This document shows, piece by piece, positions 8,253 to 16,108 of a stretch of DNA of 32,522 bases. Under the pieces are notes generated by a model, which did no database searches, had not been told where the DNA came from, and saw only the letters and a program-made list of their open reading frames with translations. A program made the position numbers and the translations under genes. This DNA is from Candidatus Poseidoniaceae archaeon (GTDB lineage Archaea > Thermoplasmatota > Poseidoniia > Poseidoniales > Poseidoniaceae), in contig CATISI010000216.1 in NCBI GenBank assembly GCA_949538025.1, positions 1-32,522 on the forward strand. The letters are read 5' to 3'. Each line of letters starts with the position of its first letter. Within the stretch, counting starts at the first letter, position 1.

Positions 8253-10908
8253 GGCCTTTTGCCAAATCCGTGAATCCATAGCCTTGATACAAGGTGCCTC
8301 TTCGCCAACATGGGGCGGGGTCATGACACAAGGTGCACAGCCAGTCATTCACGGTGCTGAATGGACGCCGAGCGAAGCGCTAACCTTTACACAACCATTG
8401 CTTATTGATGCGGCAAGAGCAGAAGTAATGCGATTCTTTTCCGAACGCCATGAAGGACACGTTTTCTTGGCAGCCAACATTTGGGATCATCTCCATGTCG
8501 ATGGTCAGCAATCCTTTGACGGTGCATCTTGGCATGCATTCAGTGAGCGCTATATTGATGCATTCAAGCGAGGGTTTGAAGCCCAAAACACACACAAGAT
8601 TTCGACCATTCTCGATGAAGAGGTAATGCCACGAAGAACCATCGAAGAGCACTTGCAACGACGAATGAAGCATCTCATCGTCGACCTTCGTTTGTGCCTC
8701 AGGCGGCTTGCGCATTACATGTCGACAACGATGGAGCATCGTATGGAATGGCAGCGTATGATGACGCGTACTCGGGCCATGGATGCGCACCTCAAGGAAG
8801 TGTTCTTCTCAGGTATGGATACGCCTGATGGCTCTCGATTTGGAGGGAAGGGATTCCGCTCAACTTGGCAAGAAGGCGTTGTTGCCGTTGCTACTGCGCT
8901 GAAGCGTTCTGACGATCCAGACAAATCACATACGCCTGGAAACGGCTATGATGGTGATCTCGTTGCACCAATGATTCGTGATGTTGGCCTTGCACTCGCC
9001 ATGGGTGACACCGTTGTCGATGTCATGGCTGCACAAATGGGTAAGGCAGAATCGAACCAAAACGGTGGCCACGAGGGTGCCGGAGGACGTGATCTCCACA
9101 TCGGTGCTTGGCACGTAGGTGTACTTCCTCCTACAGCCCCACTTCCCATCGCCAGTGCAACCATGACGGGTCTTGCTTTCGCAGGATGGAAACAATCGCT
9201 CAATCGTTTCCACGTTGCATGCATCGGAGAAGGAGCCTCGTCATCTGGAGAGTATTGGGAAGCCATCAACTTGGCAGGTGCAAGAGGCCTGCCGATCTGC
9301 TACATTCTCCAGAACAATCAGATTGCACTTGACACGCCTCCTGCGCACCAATCAGGTGTTGAATTGTGGGCTGATAAGGCCGTAGCAATGGGATTCCCTG
9401 CATGGACAATCGACGGCTCCGACCCTGCAGCGTGGCATGCGAGTGTCGCTACAGCACGAGAATATGGACTTGAAGGAGGCGGTCCGACCATGATTCATGT
9501 AGAAACCATGCGTGGTTGCGGCCATGCACACCACCATGATGACCTCTATCTCGGTTCAGAAACTGGAACGCCTCCAGGTTACGTTGACCGTGAACTTCTC
9601 GAATATTGGGCGAACAAGGACCCCATACCCTCACACCGTGAGTTACTGTTGACACTTGGTGCCAGCGAAGACCAACTCAGTGCAATGGAATCCGAAGAAC
9701 AACAGCATGTTGATGAAGCACGTCAAGCAGTTGAAGCAATGGCATGGCCTAATCCAACGACTGTTACAAAGGGTGTTACAACACTCCACGATGCGAGGAC
9801 GCATCATGACCATCTTGCTTTGATCGGTACCGTTGCAAGCTCACAGTCTGCAGCATCCCATCAACCACTGGACTACGTCGAATCTGGCGGATGGACCTAT
9901 GCTCGAGCCATTCAACAAGCCATGGTCGACATTGCAAACATGCATGGAGAAGATTGTGTCTTCATAGGAGAAGACATGGAGGTAGCAGGAGCATTTGGAA
10001 TGAACATGGCCTTGAAGAATGCAGGACACCAAGAGAAGTTGGTCGATATGCCTCTCTGTGAAGCCATCATCGTTCACACAGGCGTCGGAGCCGCTTTATC
10101 TGGCATGCGTCCAATGGTTGAGATTCAATTTGGAGGATTTGCTGCGCTCGGTTTCAATGCCCTCATCAACAATGCAGCAATGTTGCGTTGGCGATGGGGT
10201 GCTGATTGTCCAATGACAATACGTGTCCCACTCGGTGCACGCACTCGCTCGGGTCCGTTCCATGCGAATATGATTGAATCGTGGTTTGCCAACGATCCAG
10301 GACTGGTTGTCCTTGCACCAGGAACGCCACAAGATGCCTACGATCTGTTGGTCGAAGCATCCCATCTCGATGATCCGGTCTTGTTCCTTGAACACATTGG
10401 ACTGTATGGGCTCCGTGGAGGAAAAACCGGATGGGGTCAAAACATCAATCAGAAAGTTGACACGACATCTGTGCATGCATCCATCGAACAAGGAAAACGC
10501 CATTCAATTGGAAAAGCATCCATTGTCCGTGAAGGTGAAGACCTCACGATTGTGACTTGGGGTGCCATGATTCACATCGCGGCCGAGGCTGCATCGAAGC
10601 TCTCTGAAAACGGGGTGGATGTTGAGATTGTTGATTTACGAACGTTGCTTCCGTTCGATGCTGAATCGTGTATTGCATCCGTCCAGAAAACGGGACGGCT
10701 CGTCGTTTTGCAAGAAAGTCAGTGGCATGGCGGGCTTGGTCATACCATCCAATCTCGAATCCTCGAGTCGACGTTCTATCAACTCGAGACACAACCAGTT
10801 GTCATCGGGGCGATTGATACGCCAGTACCGTTCTCTCCTCCATTGGAAAACCACACCATTCCTTCAGTGGAACACGTGATCAGTGTTATTCAGAAGTTGA
10901 TGCAATAA
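8245..10908 (+). CDS. Fused alpha/beta E1 subunit of a 2-oxoacid dehydrogenase (thiamine diphosphate-dependent)
   Basis: E1 decarboxylates a 2-oxoacid (pyruvate, branched-chain or similar) and passes the acyl group to lipoyl-E2. Here alpha and beta are one polypeptide of up to 887 residues. Residues about 210-520 are the alpha part, with the thiamine-diphosphate motif GEGASSSGEYWEA...NN (G328 to N358). Residues about 545-887 are the beta part, including VFIGEDMEVAGAFGM, LGARTRSGPFHA and a transketolase C-terminal-like domain (VDIVDLRTLLPFDAES-like). The first ~200 residues form an extra, mostly helical, Arg-rich region not typical of E1. Start: 8245 overlaps the previous stop; ATG 8323 (MTQGAQPV), preceded by GGGG, is a reasonable alternative. 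No E2, E3 or lipoylation gene is adjacent, so the substrate stays open. Confidence 0.88.
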   Translation: MSEAFCQIRESIALIQGASSPTWGGVMTQGAQPVIHGAEWTPSEALTFTQPLLIDAARAEVMRFFSERHEGHVFLAANIWDHLHVDGQQSFDGASWHAFSERYIDAFKRGFEAQNTHKISTILDEEVMPRRTIEEHLQRRMKHLIVDLRLCLRRLAHYMSTTMEHRMEWQRMMTRTRAMDAHLKEVFFSGMDTPDGSRFGGKGFRSTWQEGVVAVATALKRSDDPDKSHTPGNGYDGDLVAPMIRDVGLALAMGDTVVDVMAAQMGKAESNQNGGHEGAGGRDLHIGAWHVGVLPPTAPLPIASATMTGLAFAGWKQSLNRFHVACIGEGASSSGEYWEAINLAGARGLPICYILQNNQIALDTPPAHQSGVELWADKAVAMGFPAWTIDGSDPAAWHASVATAREYGLEGGGPTMIHVETMRGCGHAHHHDDLYLGSETGTPPGYVDRELLEYWANKDPIPSHRELLLTLGASEDQLSAMESEEQQHVDEARQAVEAMAWPNPTTVTKGVTTLHDARTHHDHLALIGTVASSQSAASHQPLDYVESGGWTYARAIQQAMVDIANMHGEDCVFIGEDMEVAGAFGMNMALKNAGHQEKLVDMPLCEAIIVHTGVGAALSGMRPMVEIQFGGFAALGFNALINNAAMLRWRWGADCPMTIRVPLGARTRSGPFHANMIESWFANDPGLVVLAPGTPQDAYDLLVEASHLDDPVLFLEHIGLYGLRGGKTGWGQNINQKVDTTSVHASIEQGKRHSIGKASIVREGEDLTIVTWGAMIHIAAEAASKLSENGVDVEIVDLRTLLPFDAESCIASVQKTGRLVVLQESQWHGGLGHTIQSRILESTFYQLETQPVVIGAIDTPVPFSPPLENHTIPSVEHVISVIQKLMQ

Positions 10909-11524
10909 TTCGCTCGACGACTACGGCGAGAAGCGCTCCAATGATTGTGCAAATGAAGTACACTGGGATGATCCATCCGTCACCTGAGACGAGATTTGGC
11001 CCAAACGTTCGTGCTGGATTCATGCTCGCTCCCGTGTAGTTGCCAAAAACAAACGCAAGGGCTGCAACGGTTGAGCCTACCACAAAGGCGATTGGAATCC
11101 ATTGTTCGGTCTTTCGAATAATCCAAAGAATGGAAGCCATCAGCAAGAAGGTAATGAGAATCTCAATCCCAATGAGATTGACCCATGTGGTGTTCCGCAC
11201 AGTTGGACCTGCACCATTCAGGAGAAAACCAGCAAATAACGCACCGACCAATTGGCCGAGAACGTGTGCTATTGTATCGTGTGTCGAAAGATTGCCTCTG
11301 TACCGAAAGGCAATCGAAACTGCTGGATTGATGTGCGCACCACTCCAGCGACCAATACCAACGATGACAAGGGCCACAATGGCTCCAAACGCAAGTGAAA
11401 TTTCGAGCGGTGAACGCTCCAATGCAACGCTTCCACATCCAACAAAAACCATGGCGAAGGTCCCTGCTGCTTCGATGCATCCACGCTTCCACATCGGTCC
11501 GACGAATTGAACAGAGAACATCAT
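10886..11524 (-). CDS. MIP-family aquaporin
   Basis: This 212-residue channel protein has six hydrophobic helices and both half-helix signatures: AHINPAVS (N66-P67-A68) and ASMNPARTFGP (N169-P170-A171, with the selectivity-filter Arg172). The residue after NPAR is Thr rather than the Asp typical of glycerol facilitators, so a water (AqpM-like) or small neutral solute channel is favoured. It is shorter than most aquaporins (about 230-280 residues) because the termini and loops are minimal. The 3' end overlaps the end of the E1 gene by 23 nt in convergent orientation. It is divergent from the Ca2+ antiporter across a 53-nt gap that must hold both promoters. ATG 11521 is an equally possible start. 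Confidence 0.92.
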   Translation of the reverse strand: MMFSVQFVGPMWKRGCIEAAGTFAMVFVGCGSVALERSPLEISLAFGAIVALVIVGIGRWSGAHINPAVSIAFRYRGNLSTHDTIAHVLGQLVGALFAGFLLNGAGPTVRNTTWVNLIGIEILITFLLMASILWIIRKTEQWIPIAFVVGSTVAALAFVFGNYTGASMNPARTFGPNLVSGDGWIIPVYFICTIIGALLAVVVERIIASTSE

Positions 11525-11577
11525 CTTAACTCAGTAGAAGGACAGAAGCATCAAAACCCATAACTCATGGGGAGTTT

Positions 11578-12681
11578 ATGGAGCAGAAGGATGAATTGAT
11601 GGGAATTCCCCAACTCCTTCACTTCAATGCGATGCTCATCACTGGAGCGCTCTTTTTTGCGATTGTCTTGATGAAGTATCTCGGGCAATCGAATTCGATG
11701 TTTGTTGTCAGCATCATTTTGGTTCTTTCACTTGGCCTGCTCATCACCAGTGCAGACTTCTTCATCGAGGGTGCAAAGGGGCTTGCTCGAAGGGCTGGGA
11801 TTGCAGAAATCGTCATTGGTTTGACAATTGTATCCATTGGCACGTCGCTTCCTGAAATTCTGGTTTCCGGTAGCGCTGCCTACGAAGCGAGCCAAGGAAA
11901 AGAAGGAGCAGCAGACTTTGCCGTTGGTAGTATCCTCGGGTCTGTCCTTGTTCAGATCACACTGATTCTTGGTATCGTTGTGATGACGAGATCGGTCAAA
12001 GTTCGCCCCTCATGGTTGAACCGTGATGGTGTCATCATGCTTCTCGCTGTGGTTCTTCTTCTGTTCTTTGTTTGGACAAGTGACGAACTTGCACGATGGG
12101 AAGGTGCAATCCTTGCCTCTCTGTATGTTGCTTACATCGTGTGGTTATTGATGAAACGCGAAGCCATTCGTCAAGAAGAGGTCGAAGAATCGGGTGAATA
12201 TCAAGTTCGGGGATCGAATTGGAGTTCAGCCGCCTACATGATCATGATATTCCTCGGACTTGCTTTCGCAGTCTACGCTGCAAACATCTTGGTCGAGCAA
12301 GCCTACGATCTTGCATTAAAACTGAACGTACCACATTCCGTTGTAGGTACGACGGTTTCCGGAATTGGAACCTCCTTACCGGAACTCACCATCGCATTGA
12401 TGGCAGCAAAACGCAGCAAAGGTGTAGCGATTGGAACTCTTATTGGGTCAAACATCACCGATCCACTTCTGTCCGTTGGAATCGCTTCTATGATTCATCC
12501 TCTTTCCATCTCACCTCAAGACAACGGATTGACCATGGACATCATCGCACCAGCTACCGTCCTTGGAGTCCTTCTCGCTCTGTTCTTTATGCGTCGAACC
12601 TATCGATTCGAACGTTGGGAAGGTACCTGCTTGGTCATGTTTTATCTCATTTTCTTGGTCGTTTTACAACTCAATCGATGA
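11578..12681 (+). CDS. Ca2+/cation antiporter (CaCA superfamily, YrbG-like)
   Basis: This membrane antiporter has the two inverted alpha repeats of Na+/Ca2+ exchangers. Alpha-1 has SIGTSLPEILVSGSAA (E93) followed by AVGSILGSVLVQ. Alpha-2 has GIGTSLPELTIALMAA (E269) followed by IGTLIGSNITDPLLS (N292, D295). Length is 367 residues, slightly long because an extra N-terminal hydrophobic helix (LLHFNAMLITGALFFAIVLM) precedes the first family helix. A hydrophilic loop rich in Glu (EAIRQEEVEESGEY) separates the halves, as usual. Alpha-1 lacks the Asn residues normally seen in GSNxxN, having Val123 and Gln126, so ion selectivity may differ. GGGGAG lies just before the ATG at 11578. Likely roles are calcium extrusion or osmotic ion balance; the aquaporin is divergent next to it. 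Confidence 0.88.
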   Translation: MEQKDELMGIPQLLHFNAMLITGALFFAIVLMKYLGQSNSMFVVSIILVLSLGLLITSADFFIEGAKGLARRAGIAEIVIGLTIVSIGTSLPEILVSGSAAYEASQGKEGAADFAVGSILGSVLVQITLILGIVVMTRSVKVRPSWLNRDGVIMLLAVVLLLFFVWTSDELARWEGAILASLYVAYIVWLLMKREAIRQEEVEESGEYQVRGSNWSSAAYMIMIFLGLAFAVYAANILVEQAYDLALKLNVPHSVVGTTVSGIGTSLPELTIALMAAKRSKGVAIGTLIGSNITDPLLSVGIASMIHPLSISPQDNGLTMDIIAPATVLGVLLALFFMRRTYRFERWEGTCLVMFYLIFLVVLQLNR

Positions 12682-12728
12682 GTTGAACCAAAATCAAGAC
12701 TTATGTCCGACCTTCCACTGGGAGAGTC

Positions 12729-13877
12729 ATGGTCGACTTCCAATTGGACGAAATGCAGGAGATGCTTCGTGAACTTGCTCGAGAGTTCGCACGAGATGAA
12801 ATACGCCCACATGCCGAACATTGGGATGAAGAATCCGTGTATCCAAAAGAAACCATTCAACTTGCCCACGAGATGGGTCTGCTCAATCTTCACATTCCTG
12901 AGGCATACGGTGGACCAGGCCTTGGTTGCATGGAAGAAGTCCTTGTGAATGAAGAACTTGCATGGGGGGACCCTGGTTTCGCTACTGCTGCATATGCAAC
13001 GGCTTTAGCATGCGCTCCAATCATTACAGGTGCTACCGAGGAACAGAAGAATGTCTGGTTGCGAAAAGTCGCTGAAGAAGGTGCATTAGCATCCTATGCA
13101 GTCACTGAACCTGGTGCTGGTTCGGATGTCGCTGCCATTCAAACTACAGCGGTTCGAGATGGTGATGACTACGTCATCAATGGCTCCAAGATGTGGATTA
13201 CTGGTGCAGGATATGCTGATTTCTTCTTCGTCTTGGCCAAAACAGATCCTGATGCAGGCTATCGAGGTATGTCAGGATTTATTGTTGAAGCAAATGCTGA
13301 GGGCCTCTCCCTTGGAAAAAAGGAGACCAACATGGGTCAACGATGCAGTGACACGCGCAGCATCACCTTCAACAACGTCCGTATACCTGCCAACCAACTG
13401 GTCGGTGAAAGCGAATCAGGTGGGTGGATGAACGCCATGAATGCCTTCGATTTGAGCCGTCCAAACATCGCAGCTCATGCGACCGGGCTTTCACGTGCCG
13501 CATACGAACATGCGCTCCAATACAGCAACGAACGTCATACTTTTGGAAAGCCATTGCACAAGCATCAAGCAATCCAATTCATGCTTGCGGATATGAAAAC
13601 AAGCATTGAGGCAAGCCGAATGCTTACTTGGAAATCTGCTGCAGACGCAGACGGTGGCATCAAGAATACAGAATCTGCGGCTCACGCAAAGCGCTTCGCA
13701 GCAGATACGGCCATGCAAGTTTCAACCGATGCGGTTCAAGTGTTCGGAGGATATGGATACTCTGAGGAATATCCGGTTGCTCGCCTCATGCGTGGTGCAA
13801 AGGTGATGCAGATTTACGAAGGAAGCAGTCAAGTGCAGCGCATGATCATTGGTCGAGAAATCACGAAGAATCTTTGA
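12729..13877 (+). CDS. Acyl-CoA dehydrogenase
   Basis: This FAD enzyme performs alpha,beta-dehydrogenation of acyl-CoA thioesters in fatty- or branched-acid oxidation, passing electrons to ETF. The 382 residues match the family size. Seen: N-terminal helical domain, signature 1 (SYAVTEPGAGSD), middle beta domain (INGSKMWITGAGYADFF), FAD/subunit segment ERHTFGKPLHKHQAIQ, signature 2 (QVFGGYGYSEEYPVARLMR), and catalytic Glu364 in QIYEGSSQVQR, the position used by medium- and short-chain enzymes. GGGAG precedes the ATG at 12729. It stands 47 nt after the antiporter gene. No other beta-oxidation or ETF gene is in the window, so chain-length preference cannot be judged. Confidence 0.95.
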   Translation: MVDFQLDEMQEMLRELAREFARDEIRPHAEHWDEESVYPKETIQLAHEMGLLNLHIPEAYGGPGLGCMEEVLVNEELAWGDPGFATAAYATALACAPIITGATEEQKNVWLRKVAEEGALASYAVTEPGAGSDVAAIQTTAVRDGDDYVINGSKMWITGAGYADFFFVLAKTDPDAGYRGMSGFIVEANAEGLSLGKKETNMGQRCSDTRSITFNNVRIPANQLVGESESGGWMNAMNAFDLSRPNIAAHATGLSRAAYEHALQYSNERHTFGKPLHKHQAIQFMLADMKTSIEASRMLTWKSAADADGGIKNTESAAHAKRFAADTAMQVSTDAVQVFGGYGYSEEYPVARLMRGAKVMQIYEGSSQVQRMIIGREITKNL

Positions 13878-13888
13878 ATTGAGAAGAT

Positions 13889-14593
13889 TCAATCGAATCT
13901 CTGCATGATATCGTCAGATACGTCCTGCAACCAGTTTGTTTGGATAGAGTCCAAATCAAACGCTTCCTGCTCGCCAAGCTCATCATCCCAAAAACCTGGA
14001 AGAAAATCAATGAACTCCACATCATGATCCTCCTCCATGAAGTCTAGTACGTGTTGAGGATTGCCTTCGAGAGCGCTTTCATCGCTCATATCTTGGGTGA
14101 CCACAAGTTCTTCTTGAAAGGTGAAGATGTGGAACAATTCTTCACGTGGGCAAACAATGAATTGTGCAACAAGTGGTATCTCCATGGCTAACTTGACGTC
14201 GTTATGCAAGCTTAGAACGAGGGATGCAAGGCGGTCACCAACGGGAAGGTGCTCTTTGTCTTCATGAATATTGAGGCATAATTTGGCCGTATATGCTCGT
14301 GCTTTTTCGGAATCAAAATCTCGCTTCCAAGCAGCTCCTACCACTTCAGTCGTCCACGGAGTCTGCATAAACAGCCCAATTGGACGAGATGCTTCAACTT
14401 CATAGTGCCTTCCTGAACGGCCACGAACTTGCACAACAATCTTGTAAATTGAGTTTGAATCAATCATTTCAATCCCATCGATGTTGCAAACCTCTCGAAG
14501 AAACTGCATGGATTTCTCATGCGGATTAAGTTCACATTCCACGGACACATCATTTTCTCCATTCCACCGTATATGAACCGAAATTCTCAACAT
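13889..14593 (-). CDS. Hypothetical acidic protein
   Basis: I do not recognise this 234-residue protein. The ATG at 14593 (MLRISVHIRWNGENDV) is chosen over the track start at 14743, since the extra 50 residues would overlap the divergent mocA-like gene and look like non-coding translation. The N-terminal half is mixed beta/alpha, with YKIVVQVRGRSGRHYEVEAS and a Trp-containing WTTEVVGAAWKRDF segment. The C-terminal ~90 residues are very acidic (MEEDHDVEFIDFLPGFWDDELGEQEAFD) with scattered Trp/Phe, and resemble an interaction tail. No signal peptide or TM helix. It ends 11 nt from the acyl-CoA dehydrogenase stop (convergent) and begins 21 nt from the divergent mocA-like start. It is cytoplasmic by appearance; no function is proposed. 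Confidence 0.65.
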   Translation of the reverse strand: MLRISVHIRWNGENDVSVECELNPHEKSMQFLREVCNIDGIEMIDSNSIYKIVVQVRGRSGRHYEVEASRPIGLFMQTPWTTEVVGAAWKRDFDSEKARAYTAKLCLNIHEDKEHLPVGDRLASLVLSLHNDVKLAMEIPLVAQFIVCPREELFHIFTFQEELVVTQDMSDESALEGNPQHVLDFMEEDHDVEFIDFLPGFWDDELGEQEAFDLDSIQTNWLQDVSDDIMQRFD

Positions 14594-14614
14594 CGTTCTG
14601 TCGGTGGTTGAATC

Positions 14615-15196
14615 ATGGGAGTTATTGATGTCATTCTTTTGGCGGCAGGTCGCTCTTCTCGACTTGGTCAGCCAAAAGCCCTTGTTGATGTCGATGGTCG
14701 GCCGTTGATTCAACGACTCATGAACAGATTGAATCAATTGCATACAGAGGTGACGGTCGTCACCAACACGGACCTTCTCGCAGACATCATGCTACTCTGC
14801 CCATCGGCTCATGTCGTGCTCAACCCTGATCCAGAAAAAGGCCGGACAGGCTCCGTTCAATGTGGGCTTGCGAGCATTCTTGAACGGAATGGACGTTTGC
14901 CGAAAAAGGTGCTTTTGGTCCCTGTAGATCGGCCTGGATGGAGTGTTAAACTGGTCAGCAGTATTTTGGAATCAGAAACGAGCATATGCCCAGTTTGGAA
15001 CAATCGTGGAGGCCATCCACTGCTGATGGTTGGGGACGATGTCACTACTGTCTATTTGGCTGAGGGCGATGCTCCGCTCTCCTCTTTGGTTCAGCGAACG
15101 CCTCTACCTGTTGACTTTCCTTGGCTTCATCTCAATATCGATACTGAAGATAACTTGGACGATCTTATCAGAGCTTCCAAGGAAGATTGGTTCTAG
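14615..15196 (+). CDS. mocA: MobA/MocA-type molybdenum cofactor nucleotidyltransferase
   Basis: The protein starts VIDVILLAAGRSSRLGQPKALVDVDG, the nucleotide-binding signature of the MobA-like NTP-transferase family (LAAGxSxRxGxPK). It continues with VVTNTDLL, a Gly-containing RTGSVQCGL segment and LLVPVDRPG, the equivalent of the DxP metal motif. Length is 193 residues, normal for MocA/MobA. These enzymes attach CMP (MocA) or GMP (MobA) to molybdopterin. Because XdhC, which acts on the xanthine-oxidase family, lies 36 nt downstream, the CMP-forming MocA role is inferred. GGTGGT lies a few nucleotides before the ATG. It probably serves the molybdenum hydroxylase at 25.4-29.8 kb. Confidence 0.8.
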   Translation: MGVIDVILLAAGRSSRLGQPKALVDVDGRPLIQRLMNRLNQLHTEVTVVTNTDLLADIMLLCPSAHVVLNPDPEKGRTGSVQCGLASILERNGRLPKKVLLVPVDRPGWSVKLVSSILESETSICPVWNNRGGHPLLMVGDDVTTVYLAEGDAPLSSLVQRTPLPVDFPWLHLNIDTEDNLDDLIRASKEDWF

Positions 15197-15232
15197 GGCA
15201 AATCGTATGTGTATGTTCATCGAGGCACTGTT

Positions 15233-16099
15233 ATGACGGCGAGAGTTCTGGCATGGGTGTTGGAACAACTGCAACACAATTCGCCTGTTGTTCTTGCTAC
15301 TGTTGTCGGAACGAAAGGTAGCGTACCCGGAAAATCAGGAGCACGCTTGGCTATGAATCGGTCTCAGAATTGGGTAGGGACGGTTGGCGGAGCTGGTTTG
15401 GAACATCGAATCCTCAACCGTTGCAAAGAATTGCTTCAAGAATCCAAAGCAACATCTGAGGTGCACACCTTTGGCCTCAACAAAGGGGCGAAGGGCTATG
15501 AAGTGCAACCACTCGACTCACTTTGTGGTGGACAAGTCACCATTTCGTTGGAGTTGATGTTACCGATGCCACATATCTTGTTGATGGGAGGAGGGCATTG
15601 CTCGGAAGCCATCTCCAAATTGTTGCCAAAAAAAGGCTGGAATTTTTCCGTTCAAGACACCCGTGAAGCGTTCACAACCTCTGAACTCTATCCAGAAGCA
15701 ATCGAACGGTCCTATTCAACCGTTGAAGAATTCTTCAGCAACGAAACTGCAGGATCGCTCTCACGCTTTTCAGACGTTCTTTTGCTCGGTCATGATTATT
15801 CCGAAGACCTTGACAGGCTTCAACGGTTACTGCAACTCGCTGAAGGTGCGAATGTCTCACTTGACGGGAAAGTCTTCCCTCGGATCGGGGCGATTGGCAG
15901 CCGTTCGAAATGGAAATCGTTCACAGAGTCTTGCATCGATATGGGAATTCAGCCTTCTTCCCTCGACCGAGTGCGATGTCCAATCGGATTGAACATTGGT
16001 GCTGAATCGCCTGAAGAGATTGCGATTGCTGTCATTGCAGAAATTCTGTCGATGCACAAAAATGCTGACGTTCATGCCCCTAATTGGCGAGACCAGTGA
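15233..16099 (+). CDS. xdhC: XdhC/CoxI family molybdenum hydroxylase maturation factor
   Basis: XdhC proteins bind Mo cofactor, promote its sulfuration and insert it into xanthine-oxidase family enzymes. From the ATG at 15233 (288 residues) there is the N-terminal XdhC/CoxI domain (VVLATVVGTKGSVPGKSGARL, VGTVGGAGLEHRIL) and a C-terminal Rossmann domain (ILLMGGGHCSEAIS). Then come DVLLLGHDYSEDLDRLQ (usual THD-like motif), RIGAIGSRSKW and the family end motif VRCPIGLNIGAESPEEIAIAVIAEI. The order matches the full-length family. The track's GTG at 15209 is less likely than ATG 15233, which has GAGGCA just upstream. It lies between the mocA-like gene and the Old Yellow Enzyme gene, in one apparent transcript. 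Confidence 0.88.
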   Translation: MTARVLAWVLEQLQHNSPVVLATVVGTKGSVPGKSGARLAMNRSQNWVGTVGGAGLEHRILNRCKELLQESKATSEVHTFGLNKGAKGYEVQPLDSLCGGQVTISLELMLPMPHILLMGGGHCSEAISKLLPKKGWNFSVQDTREAFTTSELYPEAIERSYSTVEEFFSNETAGSLSRFSDVLLLGHDYSEDLDRLQRLLQLAEGANVSLDGKVFPRIGAIGSRSKWKSFTESCIDMGIQPSSLDRVRCPIGLNIGAESPEEIAIAVIAEILSMHKNADVHAPNWRDQ

Positions 16100-16108
16100 G
16101 GTCATCCT

